This document shows positions 51,077-62,001 of a stretch of DNA of 64,000 bases, in pieces (position 1 is the first letter of the stretch; every line of letters begins with the position of its first letter). This stretch comes from Streptococcus ruminantium (GTDB taxonomy: Bacteria > Bacillota > Bacilli > Lactobacillales > Streptococcaceae), in NCBI RefSeq assembly GCF_003609975.1, contig NZ_AP018400.1, positions 1,686,501 through 1,750,500 on the forward strand, written 5' to 3'. Below the pieces are notes generated by a model. The model was not told the DNA's origin. It saw nothing but the letters and a program-made list of their open reading frames with translations, and did no database searches. The translations under genes and the position numbers were made by a program.

Positions 51077-51979
51077 CTAGCCCAAACGCTGTTTAGCATC
51101 TGCTGCACGTTGGAAGGCTTGACCGACATAGTTGATACATAGCATCATCACAAGGATGAAAATCGCTGCTGGCAACCAAATCCAGGTCTTATTCTCCAAA
51201 ATATCTGCATTACGAGCATTGGCAATCAAGGTACCCAAACTCGGTACAGTTGATGGAAGACCAAATCCGAGGTAGGTTAACGATGTTTCGATACCGATAT
51301 TCCCTGCAAAGTTCAAGGTCAGGTTAACGATAATCAATGAACTCAAGTTTGGCAAAATCTCACGGAACATGATCACAAAATCGCTCGTCCCCAATGTTTT
51401 TGAGGCATTAACATAATCCAAGCTGGCCTCTGACAGTGTTCTTGTCCGAAACAGTCGAGCTTTAGCCGTCCAATAAAAACCACTCATAATCAGAATAAAG
51501 TGATAAATCGTATAGTTCTTAATAACCGTTACGAAAACGATAATCAGCATCAGCACTGGCAAAATCATAATGAAGTCTACAATACGCATCAAAACGCCAT
51601 CCAAACGATTACCATAGTAGCCAGAAACAAGACCTACAGATATACCAATAATGCTTGTGATAATAGTGATGGCAAAGCCAATGACGATTGAATTACGAGC
51701 ACCAATAATCAATTGACCAAAGATGTCCCTACCGCCTTCATCCGTTCCCAAAAGGTAGCCATCTACCCCTGGTTCCAAATATCGCCCCAAAAGGTTAACC
51801 TTCATGACTTGTTCTTGATCCAAGACAAGAGCACCGATGAAAACGACTAAAAGAACCGTTACCAAGATAATCAAAGACGTTAGTGCTATTCTATCCTTCA
51901 TAAACTCTCGCGCAATGACACGGAGGCCACCTGGAGGAGTTGAAGCTGACTGTACTTGTTTTTTATTCTCTTTACTCAC
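51077..51979 (-). CDS. oppC: Oligopeptide ABC transporter permease OppC
   Basis: 300 residues with an N-terminal cytoplasmic segment, a first helix (about 35-55) and the five-helix permease core. Conserved LLGTDEGGRDIFGQLIIGARNS (partly quoted) and the EAA loop ARLFRTRTLSEASLDYVNASKTLGTSD region (about 165-190) are typical of OppC/DppC. With OppB it forms the membrane channel. Last gene of oppDFBC, 10 bp after oppB; Shine-Dalgarno AGGAGGAGC. Confidence 0.94.
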   Translation of the reverse strand: MSKENKKQVQSASTPPGGLRVIAREFMKDRIALTSLIILVTVLLVVFIGALVLDQEQVMKVNLLGRYLEPGVDGYLLGTDEGGRDIFGQLIIGARNSIVIGFAITIITSIIGISVGLVSGYYGNRLDGVLMRIVDFIMILPVLMLIIVFVTVIKNYTIYHFILIMSGFYWTAKARLFRTRTLSEASLDYVNASKTLGTSDFVIMFREILPNLSSLIIVNLTLNFAGNIGIETSLTYLGFGLPSTVPSLGTLIANARNADILENKTWIWLPAAIFILVMMLCINYVGQAFQRAADAKQRLG

Positions 51980-51989
51980 GATGCTCCTC

Positions 51990-52946
51990 CTATTTCACAC
52001 GAATACGTGGGTCCACAATACTCATGATAATATCTGAAATCAATGTTCCCAAAAGCGTACCAAAGCCAAAAATCAAAAGCAAGGCCAAGATAACACTATA
52101 GTCACGACTAGAAATAGAGTTAAAGAACAACTGACCTACACCCGGATAGGTAAAGATATTTTCAATAAAGATCGAACCACCAATCAAACCTGTCAATTCG
52201 TAACCCAAGAATGAAGCAATCGGCAAAATAGAGTTACGGAAAATGTGACGGTTGTAAACCACTCTTTCAGGGACCCCTTTGGCACGAGCAGTACGTACGT
52301 AGTCTTGCCCCTTAGCATCAATAATTCCTGTACGGAGATACTGAATCGTGACTGTTGTAGACAGAATAGCCATGGTAATAGCTGGCAAAATCATGTGATG
52401 AAGCCGACTGAGCACAGCCGATAGACCTACAACACCACTCTCAATTGACCCACGAGTTGGGAACCAACCCAAACTAAAGCCAAACATCCACAACATGAGA
52501 ATAGCAAAGACAAAAGTTGGTGTTGAGAAAGTCAAGAAGTTATATACACCAATAATTTTGTCTGCTAGAGAGTTTTGGTAACGTCCCGCAATCATCCCCA
52601 ATGGAAGGGCAATTGCGTAGGTTAAAACCATTGTCAAAAGGGATAACCAAATGGTGTTGTTTAGACGCTGCATGATAACATCTAAAACAGGCTGTTTAAA
52701 TAGCACACTTTGACCAAAATCACCCTGCAAGATATTCCCAACCCAACGGAAATACTGGACAGGAATTGGATCGTAGTAGCCTGCTTCAATACGCAATTTT
52801 TCAATAACAGCCGGATCAATAGACGGATCAATCAAACCTGTAAATGGATCCCCTGGCATCAATTTGGCAACGAAGAAAGCAATGACACTCAAAATGATAA
52901 TCTGTGGAATCATCATGAGCAATCGTCGTAATACTGTTTTCCACAT
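51990..52946 (-). CDS. oppB: Oligopeptide ABC transporter permease OppB
   Basis: 318 residues, starting MWKTVLRRLLMMIPQIIILS. Six membrane helices, the large external loop after helix 1 (KLMPGDPFTGLIDPSIDPAV), the EAA loop DYVRTARAKGVPERVVYNRH and the C-terminal motif SRDYSVILALLLIFG. Pairs with OppC. It starts 1 bp after the oppF stop, with the Shine-Dalgarno GGAGGTAA inside the end of oppF, showing coupling. Confidence 0.94.
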   Translation of the reverse strand: MWKTVLRRLLMMIPQIIILSVIAFFVAKLMPGDPFTGLIDPSIDPAVIEKLRIEAGYYDPIPVQYFRWVGNILQGDFGQSVLFKQPVLDVIMQRLNNTIWLSLLTMVLTYAIALPLGMIAGRYQNSLADKIIGVYNFLTFSTPTFVFAILMLWMFGFSLGWFPTRGSIESGVVGLSAVLSRLHHMILPAITMAILSTTVTIQYLRTGIIDAKGQDYVRTARAKGVPERVVYNRHIFRNSILPIASFLGYELTGLIGGSIFIENIFTYPGVGQLFFNSISSRDYSVILALLLIFGFGTLLGTLISDIIMSIVDPRIRVK

Positions 52947-52947
52947 A

Positions 52948-53889
52948 TTAGTTCTTACCTCCTTCTGGAAGGGCTACTCGATGGGTCGCAGAGAAAGCCC
53001 TCAAATCATAGACACGACCACGTTCATCATAGTAAAGACCTTGCTTTTCTTGATACTCTTTTTCAGCAGCCAAGCGTTTTTCTTTATTTCTCAAGCGGTT
53101 GACTGGATCAATTGTTGGAATTGCAGACAGCAAACGCTTGGTATAGATATGTTGTGGATTTTCGTAAATATCATCCTTATTACCAGTTTCGACGAAACGA
53201 CCACGATACATGATGAAAAGCTCATCACACATGTGTTGTACAACACCGAGGTCATGGGAAATAAAGAGATAACTGAGTTTGAACTCATCTTGGATACGCT
53301 TCATGTAATTCAACACCTGAGCTTGAACGGACAAGTCTAGGGCTGAAACTGGTTCATCAGCAATAATCAAACGAGGATTACTCGCTAGAGCACGAGCGAC
53401 ACCGATACGCTGACGCTGACCACCTGAAAATTCATGAGGATACTTAATCAGAGCTTCTTCATTTAAACCAATTGTATCCAGAAGCTGAAGAACTTTCCTC
53501 TTCTCTTCATCTGGAGAAAGACGATCAAAATTACGAATCGGCTCAGCGATAATATCTAAAATACGCTTTTTCGGATTGAAACTTGATAAAGAATCTTGGA
53601 AAATCATTTGAACATCACGGTTGAAATTTCCTTTTTTCCCACGTGATTTGTTGGTTACATCCTGTCCTTCGTAGATAATTTGACCGGATGTAGCACGCTC
53701 TAGACCAATAATAGCCTTACCGATTGTCGACTTACCAGAGCCGGACTCCCCCACCAAACCATAGGTTTTTCCTTCTTCAAATTCAACGCTGACACCATCC
53801 ACAGCATAAACATGATCTGTCACACGGTTAAAGAAGCCGCTACGAATTGGATAATGGACTTTTAGATCTTTTACTTCAATAAATCCCAC
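52948..53889 (-). CDS. oppF: Oligopeptide ABC transporter ATPase OppF
   Basis: 313 residues from a GTG at 53889 (VGFIEVKDLKVHYPIRSG), chosen because GGGGAGG lies 8 nt upstream and oppD stops 4 nt before it; an ATG-initiated frame to 53925 overlaps oppD. Walker A GESGSGKST, signature FSGGQRQRIG, Walker B LIIADEPVSALD, switch LFISHDLGVV, and the C-terminal OppF extension. Energises peptide uptake with OppD. Confidence 0.94.
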   Translation of the reverse strand: MGFIEVKDLKVHYPIRSGFFNRVTDHVYAVDGVSVEFEEGKTYGLVGESGSGKSTIGKAIIGLERATSGQIIYEGQDVTNKSRGKKGNFNRDVQMIFQDSLSSFNPKKRILDIIAEPIRNFDRLSPDEEKRKVLQLLDTIGLNEEALIKYPHEFSGGQRQRIGVARALASNPRLIIADEPVSALDLSVQAQVLNYMKRIQDEFKLSYLFISHDLGVVQHMCDELFIMYRGRFVETGNKDDIYENPQHIYTKRLLSAIPTIDPVNRLRNKEKRLAAEKEYQEKQGLYYDERGRVYDLRAFSATHRVALPEGGKN

Positions 53890-53893
53890 TATG

Positions 53894-54892
53894 TTAGGCC
53901 TCCCCTTCAAAATAGAATGATTCATGACAAGTACAACGAACGAAATGGTCCGGTCCTACTTCATGCATGCTTGGATTTTCTTCATGCGCTTCCGCACCAA
54001 TCCAAGGAATACGCGGCGCAAAACGACAGCCCTTACGGAGCATCTTGGTAATCGGTGGCACAATGCCTTCAATAACATGGAGGTCTGCACCTTCACTACC
54101 AGCCTGTGGATTTGACTTTAAGAGCGAACGAGTGTACGGATGCTTCGGATTTGTAAAGAGCTCTTCAACTGGAGCTACTTCAACAAATTGTCCACCGTAC
54201 ATAACCGCAACACGATCAGCAGTTTCCGCCACAACACCCAAGTCATGAGTAATCAAAATGATACCAGATCCAGTTTCAGCCTGAACATCGTTCAAGAGGT
54301 CCAGAATTTGAGCTTGGATGGTTACATCTAAGGCTGTTGTCGGCTCATCGGCAATGATAATCGGTGGTTTACAGGAAAGAGCCATAGCGATGATAATACG
54401 CTGACGCATACCACCTGAAAGTTCATGTGGATACTGTTTAAATGTCCGCTTGGGATTTGGAATACCAACCTGTGCCAACAATTCTAAAACACGTTCTGTC
54501 CGAGCATTGACATCCAAGTCTGTATGATAAAAAAGTGCCTCATCAATCTGCGCACCAATGGTCATCAATGGATTCAAAGAAGCCAAAGGATCCTGGAAAA
54601 TCATGCCAATATCATTACCACGCACAGTATTGTACTTGGCTTCATCCATGCCAACTAATTCCATATCGTTGTACTGGATGCTCCCTGAAATTTTTGTGTT
54701 CAAGGGATTATGCAAGCCCATAATAGTCGTTGCCAAAGTTGATTTACCACATCCTGATTCCCCAACGATTGCCAAGATTTCATTTTTTTGCAATGAAATA
54801 TCAACACCGTCAACTGCATCAAAATAATCATCTCCAATGCGGAAACCGACGTGTAAATCCTTAATGTCTAAAAGCGGTTTTTCAGTAGCCAC
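53894..54892 (-). CDS. oppD: Oligopeptide ABC transporter ATPase OppD
   Basis: 332 residues from a GTG at 54892 (GTGGCTACTGAA), with AAAGGAGG 8 nt upstream. Walker A GESGCGKST, signature LSGGMRQRI, Walker B IIADEPTTALD, switch LITHDLGVV. The C-terminal Opp/Dpp extension has GCRFAPRIPWIGAEAHEE and RCTCHE, a place where related ATPases bind an Fe-S cluster. First gene of oppDFBC; separated from oppA by a terminator and a small repeat element. Confidence 0.94.
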   Translation of the reverse strand: MATEKPLLDIKDLHVGFRIGDDYFDAVDGVDISLQKNEILAIVGESGCGKSTLATTIMGLHNPLNTKISGSIQYNDMELVGMDEAKYNTVRGNDIGMIFQDPLASLNPLMTIGAQIDEALFYHTDLDVNARTERVLELLAQVGIPNPKRTFKQYPHELSGGMRQRIIIAMALSCKPPIIIADEPTTALDVTIQAQILDLLNDVQAETGSGIILITHDLGVVAETADRVAVMYGGQFVEVAPVEELFTNPKHPYTRSLLKSNPQAGSEGADLHVIEGIVPPITKMLRKGCRFAPRIPWIGAEAHEENPSMHEVGPDHFVRCTCHESFYFEGEA

Positions 54893-55059
54893 GCTTTTTC
54901 CTCCTTTATGTGTCAGTCAATCAAGCTCAATCAATTCGACACTCTTACGATTATCAAGTTTATAAACTGACTGTTATCTACCTACCCTATTGTCAATCGG
55001 ATTCAGAGTCTCAAGCCTCACCCAATCATGACTAACAACGGGCAAAAAATGTTCCTAAA

Positions 55060-55161
55060 TACCCAATGAAAATCAAAATAGGCAAAAAAACCAAACTGTA
55101 GTATAGAGATGAGGTTCATCAAAACTAGTCGGCACAGTGTCGTTTTGATATTCATAGAGTA
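55060..55161. mobile_element. MITE-like element with 20-bp inverted ends
   Basis: TACCCAATGAAAATCAAAAT (55060-55079) and, inverted, TACTCTATGAATATCAAAAC (55142-55161) match at 16 of 20 positions. TA at both outer ends fits TA target duplication as in IS630/Tc1-type MITEs such as pneumococcal RUP (about 107 bp). No coding sequence inside; length 102 bp. Family name is inference. Confidence 0.6.
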
Positions 55162-55224
55162 CGGCTCATTTTTGTGTACTGGTTCTACTATACCACAATT
55201 ATCTGAAAATTCCAATAGCCATCT

Positions 55225-55250
55225 GAAAAAAGCCAAACAAGTTGGCTTTT
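55225..55250 (-). terminator. Terminator after oppA
   Basis: Minus strand: AAAAGCCAA CTTG TTTGGCTTTTTTC, a strong stem with trailing Ts, 27 bp after the oppA stop. It separates oppA from oppDFBC. Confidence 0.88.
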
Positions 55251-55276
55251 CCAGAGTTTATGCTATTTGCATTGTT

Positions 55277-57064
55277 TTATTTCGCAGCTTCACCTTTGTC
55301 TGCAAGAAGCTCGATATTTTCATAAGCAAGACCATTGCCTGACGCTGATCCAAGTTTAGTATCATAGTTCTTCACACGCTTGTTGAGAGCAACCAAGACT
55401 TCCGACTCAAATGTTGGAATAGCAAATACCTGATCAGCAGCATATTTTTGCCATGCCTTGTAGTTTTCAAGATTTTTCTTCTCGTCAAATGCTTCTTCTG
55501 ATTTAAATGCTTCTAGCAATTTAGTATGTTCATCAGAAACAAAGCGTGACATGTTAAACTTCGCATTTGGACCCCAGAGACCTGTTGGGTTTGGATCATA
55601 ACCTGTTGACCAACCGGCAGCATACATATCAATGTTTGCATCATTCGCCTTAATCATTTCATAGAATGTATTACCTTCAATTGTACGCCCTGTGTACAGC
55701 TCAACATTCAAGCCAACTTCTTTCCACCAAGCAAGGTACTGCTGCATAAGGGCTTCGTTAGCTTCTGTACGCTTACGAGCTGCGAACGAAATCTTGAATG
55801 GTTTACCATCTTTACCTTCGCGGATACCATCTCCGTCTACATCCTTATAACCAGCTTCATCCAAGAGTTTCTTAGCTTTTTCTGGATTGTAAGTGTAGCC
55901 TTCCAATTCTGAATCATGAAGATCACCGAAGAATGAGATAATCAATGACTTAGCTGGGTGGTAAAGACCATGGTACAATTTCTCGCCCGCCGTCTTCGTA
56001 TCAATTGCGTGAGCAATCGCTTGACGAAGTTTCACATCATTCATCTTAGCATTTTCGTCCATCACATTTTTGGACTGATCGTTATCATATTTACCAAGAT
56101 TAAAGGAGATATATTCATAACTTGAGTCAAGGCTACCGACAATATTAAGGTTAGATAAGCCTTTATACGAATCCACCTGATCTGATGGCATATCCGCAAT
56201 GTCGTAGTTACCAGCCTTCATTTCAGCAACAATTGTATCAGGTGACACAATATCCACCTTCATCGAGCTTGTTTTCGGCGCACCCTTGAAGTAATGCTCA
56301 TTTGGAACGTATGTGATAGACTCACCGTTAACGATTTCCTTGATCTTCCAAGGTCCCATACCTACAATCTTAGCTGTACGTGAGTACTCGCTGCTCTCCC
56401 AGTCTTTGACCGGAATGTTTTTGTAGATGTGTTCAGGTTGTACGAAGGCAGGCAATTTACCACCAGCATACATCATTGACGGGAATACTTCTTTTACGGA
56501 TAGTTCCACTGTATGGTCGTCAATTTTCTTAATACCAGAGATGTCAGAAGCTTTTCCAGCAACAAACTCTTCCATACCAACAATATTCAAAAATCTATCG
56601 TCAAAACGAACACCGGTATAATCTTTGCTTGCCATTGCCTTGATGGTGAAGATATAGTCGTTGATAGTAAACGGTTGACCATCAGACCACTTGTAGTCTT
56701 TACCTGTCAAGCTAATCTTTACTTTTTTCCCTTTTACATCAAACTCAGCCTTGGCAAGACCTGAATCGTCTAACTTGCGGTCACCATCATAGCCAAACAT
56801 TGAAATATCAACCATGCCACCGAATGTTGAGTCAGTGGTATTTGAAGTCAATTCGTCAATCAAAAGACCTGTTGAAGTTGTAGCTGAGACCCAAGCAACC
56901 TTCAGTTGAGCACCCGCAACAGCAGTTCCCTCTTGTTTTACTTCAGATGGGAATGACAAATCTTGCTTTGCAGTATTCGATTTCTTAGAACCACATGCTG
57001 AAAGAGCCGCTACTGAGAGGAGAGTCACACCAGCAAGTGCAAAAAGTTTCGTTGTCTTCTTCAT
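55277..57064 (-). CDS. oppA: Oligopeptide-binding lipoprotein OppA
   Basis: 595 residues from the ATG at 57064 (MKKTTKLFALAGVTLLSVAA), which has GAGGTGTTTT upstream; the frame runs on to 57190 through the promoter. Lipobox LSAC (Cys about 23) gives a surface lipoprotein. The SBP_bac_5 (peptide-binding) fold includes KWSDGQPFTINDYIFTIKAM (partly quoted), VKLRQAIAHAIDT and the C-terminal NKRVKNYDTKLG. The length and features resemble lactococcal OppA, which binds long peptides. Promoter and CodY-like box lie upstream. Confidence 0.93.
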   Translation of the reverse strand: MKKTTKLFALAGVTLLSVAALSACGSKKSNTAKQDLSFPSEVKQEGTAVAGAQLKVAWVSATTSTGLLIDELTSNTTDSTFGGMVDISMFGYDGDRKLDDSGLAKAEFDVKGKKVKISLTGKDYKWSDGQPFTINDYIFTIKAMASKDYTGVRFDDRFLNIVGMEEFVAGKASDISGIKKIDDHTVELSVKEVFPSMMYAGGKLPAFVQPEHIYKNIPVKDWESSEYSRTAKIVGMGPWKIKEIVNGESITYVPNEHYFKGAPKTSSMKVDIVSPDTIVAEMKAGNYDIADMPSDQVDSYKGLSNLNIVGSLDSSYEYISFNLGKYDNDQSKNVMDENAKMNDVKLRQAIAHAIDTKTAGEKLYHGLYHPAKSLIISFFGDLHDSELEGYTYNPEKAKKLLDEAGYKDVDGDGIREGKDGKPFKISFAARKRTEANEALMQQYLAWWKEVGLNVELYTGRTIEGNTFYEMIKANDANIDMYAAGWSTGYDPNPTGLWGPNAKFNMSRFVSDEHTKLLEAFKSEEAFDEKKNLENYKAWQKYAADQVFAIPTFESEVLVALNKRVKNYDTKLGSASGNGLAYENIELLADKGEAAK

Positions 57065-57118
57065 AAAACACCTCTGTTTCCTTTTTGTTTGACACATCAT
57101 AGTATGTCTATGACCACT

Positions 57119-57165
57119 ATTATACCATAAAATTTTCTTAAATAAAGTCTTTTTGTCAGAAAATT
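57119..57165 (-). promoter_or_regulatory. oppA promoter with CodY-like box
   Basis: Minus strand: extended -10 TGGTATAAT (TATAAT at 57119-57124) and, 26-40 bp upstream, AATTTTCTGACAAAA (57151-57165), which matches 12 of 15 positions of the CodY consensus AATTTTCWGAAAATT. CodY control of peptide transporters is well known in Firmicutes. Confidence 0.6.
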
Positions 57166-57236
57166 TTGTAAAAACATAATTTTTCATCATTTTCTTATTT
57201 TTTACATATTTTTTCCAATTTTTTCTTACATCACTT

Positions 57237-57246
57237 GTGATATAAT
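57237..57246 (+). promoter_or_regulatory. dacA promoter, extended -10
   Basis: TATAAT at 57241-57246 preceded by TGA; no good -35. It lies 29 bp before the dacA ATG. Confidence 0.55.
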
Positions 57247-57274
57247 AAGGTAAATAATAGTCAGAGGAATGATT

Positions 57275-58516
57275 ATGCGGAAAATTTTTTTATCATTTAT
57301 AATAGTAGCTACTTTTTTTATCAGATCCAGTCCAATCTTGGCCAAAGATTTTTCTGTCGCTGCTAAGCATGCTGTCGCTGTTGAGGTCAGCAGTGGAAAG
57401 ATTCTCTACGATCAGGATGCAGAAACTAAAGCAAGCGTTGCATCCATCACTAAGATTCTCAGTATTTATCTGGTTTATGAAGCCTTGGCAAAAGGCGAAA
57501 TTACTTTAGATACACCGGTAAGCATTTCTGATTATCCTTATCAGCTTACTGCAAACTCAGAACTGAGCAACGTCAATCTGGATGAACGTTCTTATTCTGT
57601 GCGCGACCTACTAAATGCTTCGCTGATTACATCCTCTAACAGTGCCATTATCGCCTTAGCCGAAAAAATAGCAGGAAGCGAAGCCGCCTTTGTTGATAAG
57701 ATGAAAGCAAAGGTCAAAGAGTGGGGGATCACAGATACTAAGATTGTCAATGTATCTGGTTTAGATAACAAAGACTTAGGGGAGCATATTTACCCAGGTT
57801 CCAGTCCAGAAGATGTCAACATGTTTTCAGCTTTGGATGTGGCCATCATTGCGCGACGATTAATCCTTGACTATCCACAAGTCCTTGATATTAGTGCACT
57901 TAGCGCCTATGACTTTGGAGGGCATACTTATTACAATACCAATCAGATGCTCAATCAAGGGACACATGCTCGCAAAGGGGTTGATGGTTTGAAAACAGGA
58001 ACGTCCAATTCAGCCGGTTCGAGCTTTTTAGCAACCACCCAACAAGCTGGTATGCGTATTATTACCGTTGTACTAAACACTACTGATGGTCTAACTTCTC
58101 CAGAAAATCGTTTCGTAGCAACAAACAATCTTATGAACTATATTTACTCCAATTTTTCTATCGTCCCTCTTGTAAAGAAGGGAGAAGCCTTTGAAAATAG
58201 TCAGATTAAGGTTTTCAATGGAGAAAAAGAAACCAGTCCAGTCGTAGCAGCTTCAGACCTCTATGTTGTCCGACGAAACCAAACGGATAAAGCAGTAACT
58301 GCAACTTTTACAACAAATAAAAAAGAAATTGATGCCCCTCTCACCTCCGGAACATTGATTGGTAAACTTCAATTGAAAGATCAAGACCTTATCGGAAAAG
58401 GCTATATAGCTGATCAAGCTAGCGTAGATATGGTATTACCAGGTGATATGAAGGAAGCTTCTTGGCCGATCTCTTGGTGGAATCACTTTGTCCGCTACGT
58501 CAACGAAAAATTATAA
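57275..58516 (+). CDS. dacA: D-alanyl-D-alanine carboxypeptidase (PBP3 / DacA)
   Basis: 413 residues from the ATG at 57275. The ATG at 57269 is in frame but directly abuts the GAGGA, so the second ATG, 6 nt further, fits better. Signal peptide MRKIFLSFIIVATFFIRSSP, mature start near AKDFSVAAKH. Penicillin-binding motifs SITK (nucleophile Ser, about 58-61), SSNSAI (about 117) and LKTGTSNS (about 245) define a class C low-molecular-mass PBP. A C-terminal beta domain and an amphipathic anchor helix (PISWWNHFVRYVNEKL) hold it at the membrane. It trims the terminal D-Ala from peptidoglycan stem peptides. Confidence 0.94.
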   Translation: MRKIFLSFIIVATFFIRSSPILAKDFSVAAKHAVAVEVSSGKILYDQDAETKASVASITKILSIYLVYEALAKGEITLDTPVSISDYPYQLTANSELSNVNLDERSYSVRDLLNASLITSSNSAIIALAEKIAGSEAAFVDKMKAKVKEWGITDTKIVNVSGLDNKDLGEHIYPGSSPEDVNMFSALDVAIIARRLILDYPQVLDISALSAYDFGGHTYYNTNQMLNQGTHARKGVDGLKTGTSNSAGSSFLATTQQAGMRIITVVLNTTDGLTSPENRFVATNNLMNYIYSNFSIVPLVKKGEAFENSQIKVFNGEKETSPVVAASDLYVVRRNQTDKAVTATFTTNKKEIDAPLTSGTLIGKLQLKDQDLIGKGYIADQASVDMVLPGDMKEASWPISWWNHFVRYVNEKL

Positions 58517-58518
58517 AA

Positions 58519-58557
58519 ATAATGCGTTGGTTCTGTTTCCAACGCATTATTTTTTAT
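58519..58557 (+). terminator. Terminator after dacA
   Basis: AATGCGTTGG TTCTGTTT CCAACGCATTATTTTTTATTT: 10-bp perfect stem and a T-rich tail. Confidence 0.9.
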
Positions 58558-58749
58558 TTACAAATGATGTATTTTAAAACCCAGTTAGAAGTTTTTTGCA
58601 ACTACTTCTATCTCCAACGAGTGCAAGAAAACTGATTGTCAAGCAATAAGATTCTGGCGCGGAGCGACTACCATCGGTCTCTATCTGTCACTTCAGTGGA
58701 TAGTTTAACGGTCTTGAACAGCTTTAAGACTATTCAAGTTCTCAGCAAA

Positions 58750-60165
58750 CTATCCCACTGAACCCTCCATTTCATAGGCAATCAATCTGTTAAGTTCGAC
58801 TGCATATTCCATTGGGAGTTCTTTGGTGAATGGTTCGACAAAGCCCATAACGATCATTTCTGTTGCTTCTGACTCGGATAAACCTCGACTCATGAGATAG
58901 TAGAGTTGTTCCTCTGAAATTTTTGACACCTTAGCTTCGTGTTCCAAAGCTACTTGTGAATTATGAATTTCATTGAATGGAATGGTATCTGATTTGGAGA
59001 TTCCGTCCATAATAATAGTATCACATTCGATATGGCTAATTGACTTAGCCGAGTTTTTGGCAAAGGTAACCTGACCGCGGTAGTTTACTTCCCCACCACC
59101 ACGGGCAATAGATTTGGATACAATAGACGATGAAGTTCGCGGAGCATTATGAATCATCTTAGCCCCCGTATCTTGGACCTGTCCCTTATTAGCAAAGGCA
59201 ATAGAAAGCATCGTCCCACGCGCTCCTTCTCCCTCCAAATAAACCGCAGGGTATTTCATAGTTGTCTTGGCACCAAGGTTTCCATCAATCCACTCGACAG
59301 TAGCATTTTTTTCGGCACGAGCACGCTTGGTAACGAGATTATAGACATTATCTGACCAGTTTTGAATGGTCGTATAACGCATGTAAGCTCCCTCATGAGC
59401 AATGATTTCTACAATAGCAGCATGAAGACTGGCTGTTGAATATGTTGGAGCAGTACAACCTTCTACATAGTGTACACTGGCACCTTCATCCACAATGATG
59501 AGGGTTCGCTCAAATTGACCTGTTCCTTCATTATTGATGCGGAAGTAAGTCTGAAGAGGAATATCCAGTTTCACTCCCTTTGGCACGTAGATAAAGGTAC
59601 CACCTGACCAAACTGCCGAGTTGAGGGCAGCTAATTTATTATCCGATGGAGGAACAAGTTTTCCAAAGTACTTCTTAAAGAGTTCTGGATACTCCTTGAG
59701 AGCAGTATCGGTATCTGTGAAAATAATACCATGCTTGTCATACTCTTCTTTCATATTATGATAAACAACTTCGGATTCATATTGAGCAGAGGCACCAGCT
59801 AGATAGGCACGTTCTGCCTCTGGAATACCAATGCGCTCAAATGTTTCCTTAATCTTATCTGGTACATCATCCCAGCTACGAGCTGGCTTATCTGATGGTT
59901 TCTGATAGTAGACAATATCCTCAAAATTTAATTCAGACAGGTCTGCTCCCCAAGTCTGCATTGGCATTTTTTTAAAAGTTTCGTAAGACTTGAGACGGTA
60001 TTCCAACATCCAATCTGGCTCGCCTTTAATACGGGAGATTTCACGAATGATTTCTTCGTTCAAACCTTTACCCGTCGAAGCTACCAGCTCAATATTTTCA
60101 TCGTGGAAACCGAATTTATATTCCCCAAGGTCAATTGGGGTTGGTTCAATTCTTTCTTCTGACAT
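58750..60165 (-). CDS. sufB: Fe-S cluster assembly protein SufB
   Basis: 471 residues, full SufB. N-terminus [20 protein letters not shown]. The beta-helix core includes [36 protein letters not shown] with the cluster-site Cys, and the C-terminal [24 protein letters not shown] (partly quoted). SufB forms the scaffold with SufC and SufD that builds Fe-S clusters. Last gene of the suf operon in the window. The ATG has no local Shine-Dalgarno; a repeat insert ends 4 nt before it. Confidence 0.97.
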   Translation of the reverse strand: MSEERIEPTPIDLGEYKFGFHDENIELVASTGKGLNEEIIREISRIKGEPDWMLEYRLKSYETFKKMPMQTWGADLSELNFEDIVYYQKPSDKPARSWDDVPDKIKETFERIGIPEAERAYLAGASAQYESEVVYHNMKEEYDKHGIIFTDTDTALKEYPELFKKYFGKLVPPSDNKLAALNSAVWSGGTFIYVPKGVKLDIPLQTYFRINNEGTGQFERTLIIVDEGASVHYVEGCTAPTYSTASLHAAIVEIIAHEGAYMRYTTIQNWSDNVYNLVTKRARAEKNATVEWIDGNLGAKTTMKYPAVYLEGEGARGTMLSIAFANKGQVQDTGAKMIHNAPRTSSSIVSKSIARGGGEVNYRGQVTFAKNSAKSISHIECDTIIMDGISKSDTIPFNEIHNSQVALEHEAKVSKISEEQLYYLMSRGLSESEATEMIVMGFVEPFTKELPMEYAVELNRLIAYEMEGSVG

Positions 60166-60169
60166 AATT

Positions 60170-60335
60170 TAAGATACAAAGCCCATTAAGAAAGTGAGAA
60201 TAGGATAGGAAATAACTATATGTATCGGCATACCAGAAGATTCATCTCCGATAACCTTACTTCTTTGTCAAACAATTTTTCCTTCTCACTTTTAGGGCAT
60301 GTTCAGCTAGCTTTGTAAGCTGAACAGTCCTTTCC
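60170..60335 (-). repeat. SD-to-start structured insert, sufB copy
   Basis: Minus strand: begins GGAAAGGA (60328-60335), then a hairpin GTTCAGC..GCTGAAC, then GCCCTAAAAGTGAGAA. The right end has TTCTCACTTTCTTAATGGGC followed by TTTGTATCTTA (60170 onward) and 4 nt to the sufB ATG. GCCC/GGGC and AAGTGAGAA/TTCTCACTT pair. A TTTCCTAT box is inside. It fills almost the whole sufU-sufB gap. Confidence 0.68.
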
Positions 60336-60338
60336 ATA

Positions 60339-62001
<1,663 letters not shown>

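Noticed and set aside
54893..55059. TTGACA at 54992-54997 (minus strand) as an oppDFBC promoter
   Set aside because: No acceptable -10 lies 16-19 bp downstream, so I could not support a promoter there.
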